NCBI RefSeq assembly: GCF_004521985.1
Contig: NZ_SBHZ01000011.1
Span: 1-64,000, forward strand
Source: Ectopseudomonas khazarica
Lineage (GTDB): Bacteria > Pseudomonadota > Gammaproteobacteria > Pseudomonadales > Pseudomonadaceae
Length of the DNA: 64,000 nucleotides
Reading direction: 5' to 3'
This document shows positions 35,571 through 44,334 of this stretch, piece after piece. The notes under the pieces are model-generated. The model ran no database searches, was not told the origin of the DNA, and was given only the letters and a program-made list of their open reading frames with translations. Numbering within the stretch: the first letter of the stretch is position 1; the number at the start of each line of letters is the position of its first letter. The translations under genes were made by a program, and so were the position numbers.

Positions 35571-35606
35571 AAAACGCCGCGTCCCTGAAGAGGGGCGCGG
35601 CGTTTT
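35571..35606. terminator. Bidirectional terminator, GIDE gene / bifA
   Basis: AAAACGCCGCG (35571-35581) pairs perfectly with CGCGGCGTTTT (35596-35606). An inner CCCT/AGGG extends the stem, giving a very stable hairpin between convergent genes. Confidence 0.9.
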
Positions 35607-35627
35607 CGTTTGCGGGTCTGTATGCGC

Positions 35628-37682
35628 TCAGAGCGTGGCGGCGGAGCTCAGGCGTCTGGCCTGCTTGAGGAAGAGGGTCAGGTCGCGTGCCGGCAGTGGC
35701 TTGCTGTACAGGTAGCCCTGACCTTCGTGGCAGCCCTGGGCGATGATGTAGGCCTCCTGCTCGGCGGTTTCCACGCCCTCGGCGATGACCTGCATGCCCA
35801 GGCTCTTGCCGAGCTGGATGATGGCGCGAACGATGGTGGCGTCATCCTCGTCTTCCAGCAGGTCCTGCACGAAGCTCTTGTCGATCTTGATCTTGTCCAG
35901 CGGCAGGCTCTTCAGGTAGCTCAGCGAGGAGTAGCCGGTACCGAAGTCGTCGATGGCGATCAGCGCGCCGGAGCGGCGCAGGCTCAGCAGGTGCTGGGCA
36001 GCGGTGCTGATGTCTTCCATCAGGCCGGTCTCGGTCACCTCCAGCTCCAGGCTCTTCGGCGGCAGGCGATAGACCTGCATCAGGTTGTTCACCACCCGGG
36101 GCAGCTCGGCGTGGTGCAGCTGCACCGTGGACAGGTTGACCGCCATGCGCAGGTCGCTGAAACCCTGGTCGTGCCATTCACGCAGCTGGCGGCAGGTCTG
36201 ATCGAGGATCCACTCGCCGATGGGGATGATGGTGCCGTTCTGCTCCGCCAGCGGGATGAACAGGTCGGGCGGGACGAACCCGTGCTGCGGATGCTGCCAG
36301 CGCAGCAGGGCCTCGACGCCGACGACGCGATGGTCGCGGTAGTCCACCTGCGGCTGGTAGACCAGGTGCAGCTGGTTCTGTGCCAGTGCGTCGCGCAGGT
36401 CCTTCTCCAGCTCGCGACGGCGACGCATCTCGCTGTCCACGCTGGCGATGTAGAACTGGTAACGGTTGCGCGAGCGGCTCTTGGCCAGAGTCATGGTCTG
36501 TTCGGCTTTCTGCAGCAGCTTCTCGGTGCTGTCGCCGTCTTCGGGGAACAGGGTGATGCCGATGGTGGCGCGCAGGCGCACTTCGTGCTGGTCGAGCAGG
36601 AAGGGCAGCTCCAGGTCGTCGAGCACGCTCTGCGCCAGCTCGGCGGCCTCGTAGGGTTGTTCGATGTCGGCCTGAACCAGGGCGAACTGGTCACCGCCCA
36701 GGCGCGCCAGGGCGCCGAGGCGCCCGCTGTGGCTGCGCAGGCGGTCGGAGAGGGCGAGCAGCAGCTGGTCACCGCTCTGGTAGCTGAATTGCTCGTTGAT
36801 GCCCTTGAAGTCGTCCAGGCCAACGCAGAGCACGGCGACGCGGCGTTGCAGACGGCCGGCGTCTTCGAGGATCTGGTCGAGTTGCTGCTGCAGTTGCTGG
36901 CGATTGGGCAGGCCGGTGAGGAAGTCGTACTGGGCCATGCGCAACAGGCTGTTCTCGGCCTCGCGGCGCAGATGGGTATTGCGCTCGATGGAGGCCAGCA
37001 ACTGGTTGGCGGTATTGATCCACAGCCCCAGTTCGTTCTGCTCGTTGCCCTTGAGCATGGGCAGCTTGTGTTCGCTGGGGCGGTCGGGGTTGATGTTGGT
37101 CAGGTGCTCGATGATCTTCGACAGCGGCTTGGTCAGCAGCCAGTGATAGACCAGATAGAGCACCAGGCCCATGGCCATGGCCCGCAACACGCCGGAGACG
37201 AAGATGATCACCGAGTTGGTGACGAAGCTCTCGCCATAGGCGGCGGTGTCGAGGGTGATGTTGAGGTCGCCGTAGTACTCGCTATAGGGACCGCGCCCCA
37301 CCAGCTTGGTGGAGAACTGCTGTTCCTGGCCGAGGATCGGGTCGGTCAGCCAGCGTGTCGGTATCTGCGCCAGATCCCGGCTGCGCTCGGCGAGCATGGG
37401 TTCGTTGGGATGGCCGATGGCGGCGTAGCGCACCGACTCGTGCTGGAACAGCCCCTCGATGACCTGCATGCCCATTTCCCGGTCCAGGCTGTACACCGCC
37501 TGGGTCGAGGGGTCCCGGAACATGCCGAGGATGCGCTGGGCGTCGTTGGATACTGCCTGGCGCGTCTTGTAGGCATCGAACACGATCTGCGCGCAGCTCA
37601 ATACCACCCCGACCACCAGTGCCGAAAGCAGCACTACGCGGAGCAACTTGAGCGACAAGCTGTTTTTCAATTCCAGCTTCAA
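35628..37682 (-). CDS. bifA: Cyclic-di-GMP phosphodiesterase BifA
   Basis: The 684-residue inner-membrane protein has TM1 (about 13-32), a periplasmic domain (35-150), TM2 (about 156-178) and a HAMP-like linker. A degenerate GGDEF domain (GGDQF at 329-333) and an active-type EAL domain (EAL at 457-459, with DDFGTGYSSLSYLK) follow. BifA lowers c-di-GMP and so inversely controls biofilm and swarming in pseudomonads. I place the start at TTG 37682. AAGGAA ends 6 bases before it but abuts the upstream in-frame TTG 37688, and the protein then begins MKLELKNSL. It neighbours icmP-lemA as in P. aeruginosa (from memory). Confidence 0.92.
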   Translation of the reverse strand: MKLELKNSLSLKLLRVVLLSALVVGVVLSCAQIVFDAYKTRQAVSNDAQRILGMFRDPSTQAVYSLDREMGMQVIEGLFQHESVRYAAIGHPNEPMLAERSRDLAQIPTRWLTDPILGQEQQFSTKLVGRGPYSEYYGDLNITLDTAAYGESFVTNSVIIFVSGVLRAMAMGLVLYLVYHWLLTKPLSKIIEHLTNINPDRPSEHKLPMLKGNEQNELGLWINTANQLLASIERNTHLRREAENSLLRMAQYDFLTGLPNRQQLQQQLDQILEDAGRLQRRVAVLCVGLDDFKGINEQFSYQSGDQLLLALSDRLRSHSGRLGALARLGGDQFALVQADIEQPYEAAELAQSVLDDLELPFLLDQHEVRLRATIGITLFPEDGDSTEKLLQKAEQTMTLAKSRSRNRYQFYIASVDSEMRRRRELEKDLRDALAQNQLHLVYQPQVDYRDHRVVGVEALLRWQHPQHGFVPPDLFIPLAEQNGTIIPIGEWILDQTCRQLREWHDQGFSDLRMAVNLSTVQLHHAELPRVVNNLMQVYRLPPKSLELEVTETGLMEDISTAAQHLLSLRRSGALIAIDDFGTGYSSLSYLKSLPLDKIKIDKSFVQDLLEDEDDATIVRAIIQLGKSLGMQVIAEGVETAEQEAYIIAQGCHEGQGYLYSKPLPARDLTLFLKQARRLSSAATL

Positions 37683-37725
37683 AGGCAATTCCTTATGTCG
37701 ATGCTTACAGCGTCAGTCAGACGAG

Positions 37726-37754
37726 AGTATTGGCAATCTCGTTCTAGCCGTCAA
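37726..37754 (-). promoter_or_regulatory. Candidate bifA promoter
   Basis: On the minus strand TTGACG (complement of 37749-37754) is followed after 17 bases by AATACT (complement of 37726-37731). A small dyad ACGAGA/TCTCGT (37721-37742) overlaps the -10 region. Confidence 0.5.
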
Positions 37755-37937
37755 AGGGCCATCATGCCTGGTGGCACTTTTTATTCCATAAGGAACGGTC
37801 CTGGTGCGAATCGATGCCATCGGCATCACTCCCTGCTTTATGTCGGTGCGATTCTGCCGGACTTGAGGCCCTTGGTCGCCTTGGCCGTTCGTCGGCCCCA
37901 TGCCGGCTGAGGCGCGACATCCCTTGGCACTGGATGC

Positions 37938-37953
37938 TGGCACAAGAGTTGCG
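37938..37953 (+). promoter_or_regulatory. Sigma54 promoter of amt
   Basis: TGGCAC (37938-37943), AAGAG, TTGC (37949-37952) gives the -24 GG and -12 GC exactly 10 bases apart, the strict RpoN spacing. The start site would lie about 22 bases before the amt ATG. This fits NtrC-dependent nitrogen control. Confidence 0.8.
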
Positions 37954-37985
37954 AAGTCCGGGCATCGATCGGAAGGGGGTTCGTG

Positions 37986-39281
37986 ATGAAAACACTCGTG
38001 CTGTTGCTCGTCGCCGTCGGCTTCGCCCCTCAGGCCCATGCCGCCTCGGAGGAGGCGACCAATACGGCCTGGCTGGTGCTGGCCAGCGTGCTGGTGTTCT
38101 TCATGCAGGCGGGCTTCGCGTTGCTGGAGAGCGGCATGTCGCGGGCCAAGAACGCGGTCAACGTGATGATGAAGAACTACATGGACTGCTGCGTCGGCGG
38201 CATCGTGTTCTGGCTGCTGGGCTTCGGCCTGATGTTCGGCGCCAACCTCAGCGGCTGGTTCGGCATGAGTCACTTCGCGCTGAACCAGGCCGAACCCTGG
38301 GATTACACCTTCCTGCTGTTCCAGATGATGTTCGCCGCGACCGCCGCCACCATCGCCAGCGGTGCGATGGCCGAGCGTACGCGCTATGGCGCCTACCTGG
38401 TTGGTGCGTTGCTGATCAGTGGCGTCATCTACCCGATATTCGGCAGCTGGGTATGGGGCGGGATGTACGGTGGTCAGGGCTGGCTGGCCAAGCTGGGTTT
38501 CGTCGACTTCGCCGGGTCCACCGTGGTGCACAGCATTGGCGCCTGGTGCGCGCTGGCCGGAATCCTGGTGCTCGGACCGCGCCTGGGGCGTTTCGCCGCC
38601 GATGGCACGCCGCGCATGATTCCCGGGCATAACCTCGGCCTGGTGGCGCTGGGCGGCTTCATTCTCTGGGTGGGCTGGTTCGGCTTCAATGCCGGCAGCA
38701 ACCTGGCGGTCAGCAGCAGTCTGGGGCTGATCGCCCTGAACACCCATCTCGCCGCCGCCGCCGGGGCGCTCGGTGCGTTGCTGGCACAACGCAGCACCGC
38801 CAGCCCGATACTGCTGACCACGACGGTCAACGGCTCCATCGGGGGGCTGGTCGGCATCACCGCAGGTTGTGCCAGCATGGCTCCGGGGTTCGCGCTGCTC
38901 AGTGGCCTGGTCGCCGGCTTCGTGGTGGTCTACGGCATGCGCCTGCTCGACCGCCTGCAACTCGACGATGTGGTCGGCGCGGTGCCGGTGCACGGCTTTG
39001 CCGGTATCTGGGGCACGCTGGCCGCCGGGTTGTTCTACCAGGGCGACCTGTTCAACTGGGCGCGGGTCGGGGTGCAGGCCCTGGGGGTCGTGGCGGCCTT
39101 TCTCTGGGCGTTTCCGCTGTCCCTGCTGGTCTACCTGCTGTTGGCCAAGACCATCGGCCTGCGTGTCTCCACGCAGCACGAACAACGTGGGCTGGATTTC
39201 GCCGAGCATGCCGAGGTTGGCTACCCGGAATTCAACCAGACGCAGACCTTCGATAGCGAGCAGTGGTCGAGGAGGGGCTGA
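37986..39281 (+). CDS. amt: Ammonium transporter, Amt family
   Basis: The 431-residue inner-membrane channel has a cleavable signal peptide (about 1-19, ending in AHA) and about 11 helices. Pore histidines are in STVVHSIGAWCAL and VPVHGFAGIWGTLA. It conducts ammonium/ammonia into the cell under nitrogen shortage. The start ATG 37986 has AGGGGG upstream. A near-consensus sigma54 promoter precedes it. The PII gene glnK, normally beside amtB, is absent; an unknown gene follows after 2 bases instead, so this may be a second Amt of the organism. Confidence 0.93.
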   Translation: MKTLVLLLVAVGFAPQAHAASEEATNTAWLVLASVLVFFMQAGFALLESGMSRAKNAVNVMMKNYMDCCVGGIVFWLLGFGLMFGANLSGWFGMSHFALNQAEPWDYTFLLFQMMFAATAATIASGAMAERTRYGAYLVGALLISGVIYPIFGSWVWGGMYGGQGWLAKLGFVDFAGSTVVHSIGAWCALAGILVLGPRLGRFAADGTPRMIPGHNLGLVALGGFILWVGWFGFNAGSNLAVSSSLGLIALNTHLAAAAGALGALLAQRSTASPILLTTTVNGSIGGLVGITAGCASMAPGFALLSGLVAGFVVVYGMRLLDRLQLDDVVGAVPVHGFAGIWGTLAAGLFYQGDLFNWARVGVQALGVVAAFLWAFPLSLLVYLLLAKTIGLRVSTQHEQRGLDFAEHAEVGYPEFNQTQTFDSEQWSRRG

Positions 39282-39283
39282 GG

Positions 39284-39928
39284 ATGAGACTGAGTCTGCG
39301 GCGTCGGGCGATCTACACCGGGCTGGTCGGGCACTTCTCGGAGGAGGAGGTGTGGCCGTTGCTGGCGCTCTGGGAAAACAAGTACGCGGAGCAGCCACCT
39401 TTCGCCCTGAACGAGTTCCTCGCTGAGGTGGTGCTGCGCACCGAGCGCAAGCTGGAGCGCGCCCGCCTGTACCGGGAGCTGGTGGGGGCGTTGACCGGCC
39501 CACCTTCGCAGCTGCTGCCGGACCCGGAGGAGCAGCTGGCCGCATGGCGCCAGGGGCGCAACGAGGCGGTGAGGCGGGTGGCGACACCCGATGCGGCGGC
39601 GCAGGCGACCTTCCTGGCCCTGGGCCAGGCCTTGCTGGAGCAGCTCGATGCGGCGCAGCAGGCGGCCTTGCGCGGGTTCGCCGCCGGCAACCTGGCCGGC
39701 ATGGAAGTGGGGCCGGAACTGACCACGCAGCTGCGCACCTGGTTCGAGCAGGGCAGTGCCGATGGCATCGCCGCACTGGGCCTGGAGCAACTGCGCAAGC
39801 TGCTCAATCTGCTCTACATCGGCTTGTGCGAGTTTCTCGGGCCGGTGCGCGCCGACCGTGTGCTGAGCCAGGCGGTCAGTCGCGTGGAGGAGCGCGGGGC
39901 GGCGTTCTCGCCGAGGCGCCTGCTGTGA
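39284..39928 (+). CDS. Unknown protein co-transcribed with amt
   Basis: I do not recognise the family. The 214-residue soluble, helix-rich protein has no signal peptide or membrane helix. It starts RLSLRRRAIYTGLVGHFSEEE and contains many alanine/leucine/glutamate helices; the last part (LRKLLNLLYIGLCEFLGPVRAD) is the most hydrophobic. ATG 39284 is 2 bases after the amt stop, and its GGAGGGG ribosome site lies inside the amt end, so it is translated from the amt message and shares the sigma54 promoter. A role in nitrogen control or PII-like regulation of Amt is only a guess. Confidence 0.78.
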   Translation: MRLSLRRRAIYTGLVGHFSEEEVWPLLALWENKYAEQPPFALNEFLAEVVLRTERKLERARLYRELVGALTGPPSQLLPDPEEQLAAWRQGRNEAVRRVATPDAAAQATFLALGQALLEQLDAAQQAALRGFAAGNLAGMEVGPELTTQLRTWFEQGSADGIAALGLEQLRKLLNLLYIGLCEFLGPVRADRVLSQAVSRVEERGAAFSPRRLL

Positions 39929-39949
39929 ATGCAGGCGGCAGATACGAAA

Positions 39950-39972
39950 AACCCGGCCATCGAGGCCGGGTT
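39950..39972. terminator. Bidirectional terminator, amt unit / sodB
   Basis: AACCCGGCC (39950-39958) and GGCCGGGTT (39964-39972) form a perfect 9-bp stem with a 5-base loop between convergent genes, with an A-run on the left. Confidence 0.88.
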
Positions 39973-39994
39973 CTTCGGATTACGGGGCTTGAAC

Positions 39995-40576
39995 TCAGGC
40001 CGCGTAGTTCTGGGCGACGAAGTCCCAGTTGACCAGGTTCCAGAACGCCTCGACGTACTTCGGACGCAGGTTGCGGTAGTCGATGTAGTAGGCGTGTTCC
40101 CATACGTCGCAGGTCAGCAGCGGGGTGTCGCCGCTGGTCAGCGGGCAGCCGGCGCCGATGGTGCTGGCCAGGGCCAGGGAGCCGTCGGCCTTCTTCACCA
40201 GCCAGCCCCAGCCGGAGCCGAAGGTGCCGATGGAGACCTTGCTGAACTCTTCCTTGAACTTGTCGAAGGAACCGAAGGCGGCGTTGATGGCATCAGCCAG
40301 GGCGCCGGTCGGCTGACCACCGCCGTTCGGCGACAGGCAGTTCCAGTAGAAGGTGTGGTTCCAGATCTGCGCGGCGTTGTTGAAGATGCCGCCCGAGGAG
40401 GTCTTGACGATTTCTTCCAGGCTCTTGCCTTCGAACTCGGTGCCCGGCACCAGGTTGTTCAGGTTTACCACGTAGGTGTTGTGGTGCTTGCCGTGGTGGA
40501 ATTCCAGGGTCTCGGCGGAAATGTGCGGCTCGAGAGCATTCTTTTCGTAAGGCAGCGGCGGCAATTCAAAAGCCAT
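39995..40576 (-). CDS. sodB: Superoxide dismutase [Fe]
   Basis: The 193-residue cytoplasmic enzyme converts superoxide to peroxide and oxygen. Metal ligands: His in [13 protein letters not shown], His in QIWNHTFYW, and Asp/His in [11 protein letters not shown]. The GSGWGWLV and [14 protein letters not shown] segments are of the iron type. AGGAG stands before the ATG. In pseudomonads sodB expression depends on iron. The leader contains a stem-loop at 40646-40673. Confidence 0.96.
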   Translation of the reverse strand: MAFELPPLPYEKNALEPHISAETLEFHHGKHHNTYVVNLNNLVPGTEFEGKSLEEIVKTSSGGIFNNAAQIWNHTFYWNCLSPNGGGQPTGALADAINAAFGSFDKFKEEFSKVSIGTFGSGWGWLVKKADGSLALASTIGAGCPLTSGDTPLLTCDVWEHAYYIDYRNLRPKYVEAFWNLVNWDFVAQNYAA

Positions 40577-40645
40577 GGTCTATCTCCTACTCAGGTCGTG
40601 TGCGGTATGCGCAAGGCCGATCACGGGCGGCCCGTAAGCGGCGTG

Positions 40646-40673
40646 GAGTCTGTACTCCTTGCGCCGCAGACTC
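40646..40673. repeat. Stem-loop in the sodB upstream region
   Basis: GAGTCTG (40646-40652) and CAGACTC (40667-40673) are perfect inverted arms with a 14-base loop, about 70 bases before the sodB start. It may be a leader hairpin or an operator. Confidence 0.4.
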
Positions 40674-40772
40674 GCGATGATAGCACCCGGTCTCGGCCAT
40701 AACCACGCAACATCTGTGTGGGAAAGCCGATGCCAGGGCCTTTGCGTCAGCGCGTTGGACCGTCCCGGGCGA

Positions 40773-42104
40773 CTAAAGTGCGCCGGCTTTCTTCCAGGCC
40801 AGGTAGCTGCTGACCAGTTCCGGCCCCAGTTCTCCCGGACGGGCGTCGAGCACCGGCACGTCGTGCGCGGCGAGGCGTTCGTGCAGGTCGGCGCGGGCGT
40901 TGAGATAGTCCAGCGTGCCGCAGTAGGCGATGGCCTGGTCGAACTGCTCCACCGGCGTCTGGCGCAGGCGGTCCAGCGCTTCCTCGCGCAGGCTGGCGAT
41001 CAGTACCCGGTGCTGGCGCGACAGGCGACGCACGGCGGCGAGCAGTTCGTGGTCGTCTTCGTCGCGCAGGTTGGTCACCACCACCACCAGCGAGCGACGA
41101 CGCTGGCGGGCCAGCAGCAGGTCCGCCGCCGCGCTGAAGTCGGCCGGCAACTGGCTGGTTTCCAGGTCGTAGACGGCGTTGAGCAGCACGTTCAGCTGCG
41201 CCGGTCCCTTGACCGGGGCCAGGTAGCGCGGCTGCTGACTGGCGAAGGTCGCCAGGCCGACGGCGTCACCCTGGCGCAGGGCCACGTAGCTCAGCAGCAG
41301 GCAGGCATTGAGGGCGTGGTCGAAGTGCGACAGCTCGTCGTCCTGGCTGCGCATGCGGCGGCCGCAGTCGAGCAGGAAGACGATCTGCTGATCACGTTCG
41401 TCCTGATACTCGCGGGCGATGGGGGTGCGCTTGCGTGCGGTGGCCTTCCAGTCGATCTGGCGCAGGGTGTCGCCGTCGCGAAACTCGCGCAGCTGATGGA
41501 ACTCCAGGCCCAGGCCGCGACGGGGACGCTGGCGCACGCCGAGCTGGCTGAGCCAGTCGTCCACTGCCTTGAGTTGCGCGCCGTAGAGGCGGGCGAAGTC
41601 GGGGTAGACGCGGCTTTCACCCTCGAGCTGCAGCACGCGCCTGGCCTGCCACAGGCGCAGCGGGCTGGGCAGCAGCAGCTCGCAGCGGGCGAAGTGGAAG
41701 TGACCGCGTACCAGCGGCTTGAGACGGTAGCTGACGCGCGTCTGCTGGCCGGGATGCAGGCTGATGAGCTGCGGCAGGTGCTCGAATGCCATGCCCTCGG
41801 GGACATGATCGAACACCTCGATCTCCAGCGCCTGGGTGAAGTCGTGGTGGGCGGTCAGCTGCACCTCGCTCCAGCGGCCGAGCGGCAGGTTGCCCGGCAG
41901 TTCGCGCTGCAGTCGCGGCGAGGGGCGCTGACGCAGCCAGAAGCCGTCGATGATCGCGATCGCCGACAGCGCCAGCGCCAGGCCCCAGGCCATGGGGAGC
42001 AGGCTCTGCGCGAGGTCGACGCCGAGCAGGGGCAAGGCGCCGAGGAGCACCGCGGCGGCGAACAGGCCGGCGAGTAGCCCGAGGAGCAGGCGCGAGGGTT
42101 TCAT
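40773..42104 (-). CDS. DUF58 (VWA-like) membrane protein
   Basis: The 443-residue protein has two N-terminal helices (about 5-28 and 33-52), a beta-rich segment and the DUF58 core. The core contains FHQLREFRDGDTLRQIDW and the VWA-like metal-site segment QIVFLLDCGRRM. DUF58 proteins are standard partners of MoxR ATPases and probably act as their substrate-binding or effector arm. Its ATG overlaps the moxR stop by 4 bases. It is the last gene of the seven-gene module. Confidence 0.9.
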   Translation of the reverse strand: MKPSRLLLGLLAGLFAAAVLLGALPLLGVDLAQSLLPMAWGLALALSAIAIIDGFWLRQRPSPRLQRELPGNLPLGRWSEVQLTAHHDFTQALEIEVFDHVPEGMAFEHLPQLISLHPGQQTRVSYRLKPLVRGHFHFARCELLLPSPLRLWQARRVLQLEGESRVYPDFARLYGAQLKAVDDWLSQLGVRQRPRRGLGLEFHQLREFRDGDTLRQIDWKATARKRTPIAREYQDERDQQIVFLLDCGRRMRSQDDELSHFDHALNACLLLSYVALRQGDAVGLATFASQQPRYLAPVKGPAQLNVLLNAVYDLETSQLPADFSAAADLLLARQRRRSLVVVVTNLRDEDDHELLAAVRRLSRQHRVLIASLREEALDRLRQTPVEQFDQAIAYCGTLDYLNARADLHERLAAHDVPVLDARPGELGPELVSSYLAWKKAGAL

Positions 42105-43150
42105 AGGCGAGGAGCCGGCACCTGATCGAGCAGTTGTTGCAGCACCTGGTCCACCGACAGCCCCTCGATGTCCAGCTCCGGGGCCAGGCGCACGCGATGG
42201 CGCAGCACGGCCAGCGCGCAGCCCTTGATGTCATCGGGCAGGACGAAGTCGCCGCCACGCAGCAGGGCACGGGCGCGGGCGCCGCGTACCAGGGCGATGG
42301 AGGCGCGTGGCCCGGCGCCCATGGCCAGGCCAGGCCAGCTGCGGGTGGCCCGCGCCAGGCGCACGGCGTAGTCGAGGACCTGATCGTCGAGCGGCAGGTC
42401 GCTGGCGATCTTCTGCAGGGCCTGCACGTCCTTGGCCTGCAGCAGCGTACGCAGCGGGCTGACCTCGAGCATGTCGGCCTTGGCCGAGCGGGTCACCTGG
42501 CGCACCATGTTCAGCTCTTCGTCCTGCTCCGGATAGTCCATGCGCAGTTTGAGCATGAAGCGGTCGAGCTCGGCTTCCGGCAGCGGGTAGGTGCCTTCCT
42601 GCTCGATCGGGTTCATGGTCGCCAGCACCATGAACGGCAGCTGCACGGGCAGGGCGCGCCCTTCGAGGGTCACCTGGCGCTCCTGCATCACTTCGAGCAG
42701 GGCGGCCTGGGTCTTGGCCGGTGCCCGGTTGATCTCGTCGGCGAGCAGCAGGTTGGTGAACACCGGGCCCTTGCGCAGCTTGAACTGCTCGCTCTGCATG
42801 TCATACACGGCGTGGCCGGTGACGTCACTGGGCATCAGGTCCGGGGTGAACTGGATGCGCGCGAACTCGCCGCCGAAGCAGCGGGCCAGGGCCCGCACCA
42901 GCAGGGTCTTGCCCAGGCCGGGGACGCCTTCGACCAGCACGTGACCGCCCGCGATCAGCGCCGTGAGCACGTCGTCGATCACCGCGCTCTGGCCGATCAC
43001 CGCCTTGCGCAATTCGGCGCGCAGGGCCTGGGCCAGCTGGCTGGCACGCTGGCGCTGCTGCACCTGCGGGTTGCCTGGGGCGGCGGCCGGCGCGGCGGGA
43101 GCGGCGGCCTGCGGCGGAAGGTTGTCGGTATCGGGCGTCTGTTCACTCAT
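42101..43150 (-). CDS. MoxR-family AAA+ ATPase
   Basis: The 349-residue ATPase has a proline/alanine-rich N-terminal tail (about 1-28). Walker A is GVPGLGKT (75-82), Walker B LLLADE (DE at 138-139), sensor 1 ATMNPIEQEGTYPLPE, and an arginine-finger region and lid helices follow. MoxR proteins are chaperone-like ATPases working with VWA-type partners on metal-centre insertion or envelope assembly. The start and stop overlap the neighbours by 4 bases. AGGAA precedes the ATG. The long open frame up to 43672 is a shadow. Confidence 0.93.
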   Translation of the reverse strand: MSEQTPDTDNLPPQAAAPAAPAAAPGNPQVQQRQRASQLAQALRAELRKAVIGQSAVIDDVLTALIAGGHVLVEGVPGLGKTLLVRALARCFGGEFARIQFTPDLMPSDVTGHAVYDMQSEQFKLRKGPVFTNLLLADEINRAPAKTQAALLEVMQERQVTLEGRALPVQLPFMVLATMNPIEQEGTYPLPEAELDRFMLKLRMDYPEQDEELNMVRQVTRSAKADMLEVSPLRTLLQAKDVQALQKIASDLPLDDQVLDYAVRLARATRSWPGLAMGAGPRASIALVRGARARALLRGGDFVLPDDIKGCALAVLRHRVRLAPELDIEGLSVDQVLQQLLDQVPAPRL

Positions 43151-44334
43151 AGGGCATTCCTGAGGGTTTGCAGGTGGGCGACCTGGCGGGTGAAGTCGCT
43201 GGCGGAAAGGCGTTGTGGTGGCAGCGGGCGCATGGCCTGGCTGATTTCCCTGGCGGGCAGCCGGGTCAGGCGACCGAGCACCTGCCACTGTTCGGCGACG
43301 GCGAGTTTCTCGAAGCCGGGGTAGCGGCGTCGGGCTCGGCGATTGATGTCCTGTTGCAGGTGCTTGAGCAGGCTCTGCTGGCCGCCGTGGCGCAGGAGGA
43401 AGTCGGCGCTGCCGCGCAGGTGCTCTTCGAGCTGGCGCCGCGCGCGGCTGGCAGGTGCCTGCAGCGGCCCGTGGCGCATGCCCACGTGCCAGAGCCCGGC
43501 TGCGATCAGCAGGGCGAGCAGGACCAGGGCCAGGGGGAAGTGGCGCAGCAGGAGCCTGGCCAGGCCATCGCTGTCGGCGTGGTAGACCAGGGTTACCGCG
43601 CTGTCCTGGCTGAGGTACCAGAGCAGCCAGGCGTGATCGTATTCGTCGATGTTGCGGTTCTGCCAGATCCACGGATCACTGAGCACGGTGATCAGGCCGT
43701 CGCCGTGATACAGCTGCAGCAGGTGCGTGGCCGCGTCGCTGTTGGCCCAGGCGTGGGCGCGGTTCTGTGCGTCGTACAGGTGGTAGTCGGTGTCGAAGGC
43801 GATGTAGGCCGGCGCCTCTTCATTCTCCAGGTAGAGCTTGGTCAGCTCGGGATAGGCATCGCTGTCGTCGTGTTCCTCGTCCGCATCGGCGGCTTCTTCC
43901 TCTTCCTCGTCCAGCTCGTCGCTCATGTATTGCTGGATGCCGAGCAGGTCGAGCAGCAGATCGCCGCTCTTGCCTTCCTCTTCGTCCCACAGGCGTTCGG
44001 CGATGAACAGCAGGTGACCGCCGTTGGCCGTCCACTGCAGCAGATGCTCGACCTGGCGTGGCGTCATGTCGTTGCGGTCGGTCAGCAGCATCAGGGTCTG
44101 GCCTTCGCTGGGCAGTCCGTTGAGCACGTCCAGGCCGTCGGCGCGCACGACCGCGATGCCCCGTCGGCGCAGGAAGTGCTCGGCCGCGAGGTAGGGGCTG
44201 CTGGCCACTTCCGGCGCTGGCCCGTGCTCGACCACTTCCTCGTAGGATTCCAGCTTGCCCAGCAGGTAGATGGCCAGCAGGCCGACCACCAGCAGCAGGC
44301 TCGCGCCAAGGGCGAAACCGACGCGCCGGCTCAT
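43147..44334 (-). CDS. DUF4350 membrane protein
   Basis: The 395-residue protein has TM1 at about 8-26, an extracytoplasmic DUF4350 domain (YLAAEHFLRRRGIAVV ... LLLTDRNDMTPRQVEHLLQW) and a second helix near 258-280. A cytoplasmic tail with a basic helix follows. Residues 139-159 are an extraordinary acidic run (three long D/E clusters), possibly a cation-binding or disordered linker. The DUF4350 fold resembles glutamine-amidotransferase-like sensors. It overlaps moxR and the DUF4129 gene by 4 bases each. Confidence 0.85.
   Translation of the reverse strand: MSRRVGFALGASLLLVVGLLAIYLLGKLESYEEVVEHGPAPEVASSPYLAAEHFLRRRGIAVVRADGLDVLNGLPSEGQTLMLLTDRNDMTPRQVEHLLQWTANGGHLLFIAERLWDEEEGKSGDLLLDLLGIQQYMSDELDEEEEEAADADEEHDDSDAYPELTKLYLENEEAPAYIAFDTDYHLYDAQNRAHAWANSDAATHLLQLYHGDGLITVLSDPWIWQNRNIDEYDHAWLLWYLSQDSAVTLVYHADSDGLARLLLRHFPLALVLLALLIAAGLWHVGMRHGPLQAPASRARRQLEEHLRGSADFLLRHGGQQSLLKHLQQDINRRARRRYPGFEKLAVAEQWQVLGRLTRLPAREISQAMRPLPPQRLSASDFTRQVAHLQTLRNAL

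Larger units (their letters stand above)
37683..37985. other. 303-base gap between bifA and amt
   Basis: No gene is seen. The gap holds a sigma70-type promoter toward bifA, a sigma54 promoter toward amt, and TGGTGC-type half-sites (for example 37802-37807) that could bind NtrC. Confidence 0.7.
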
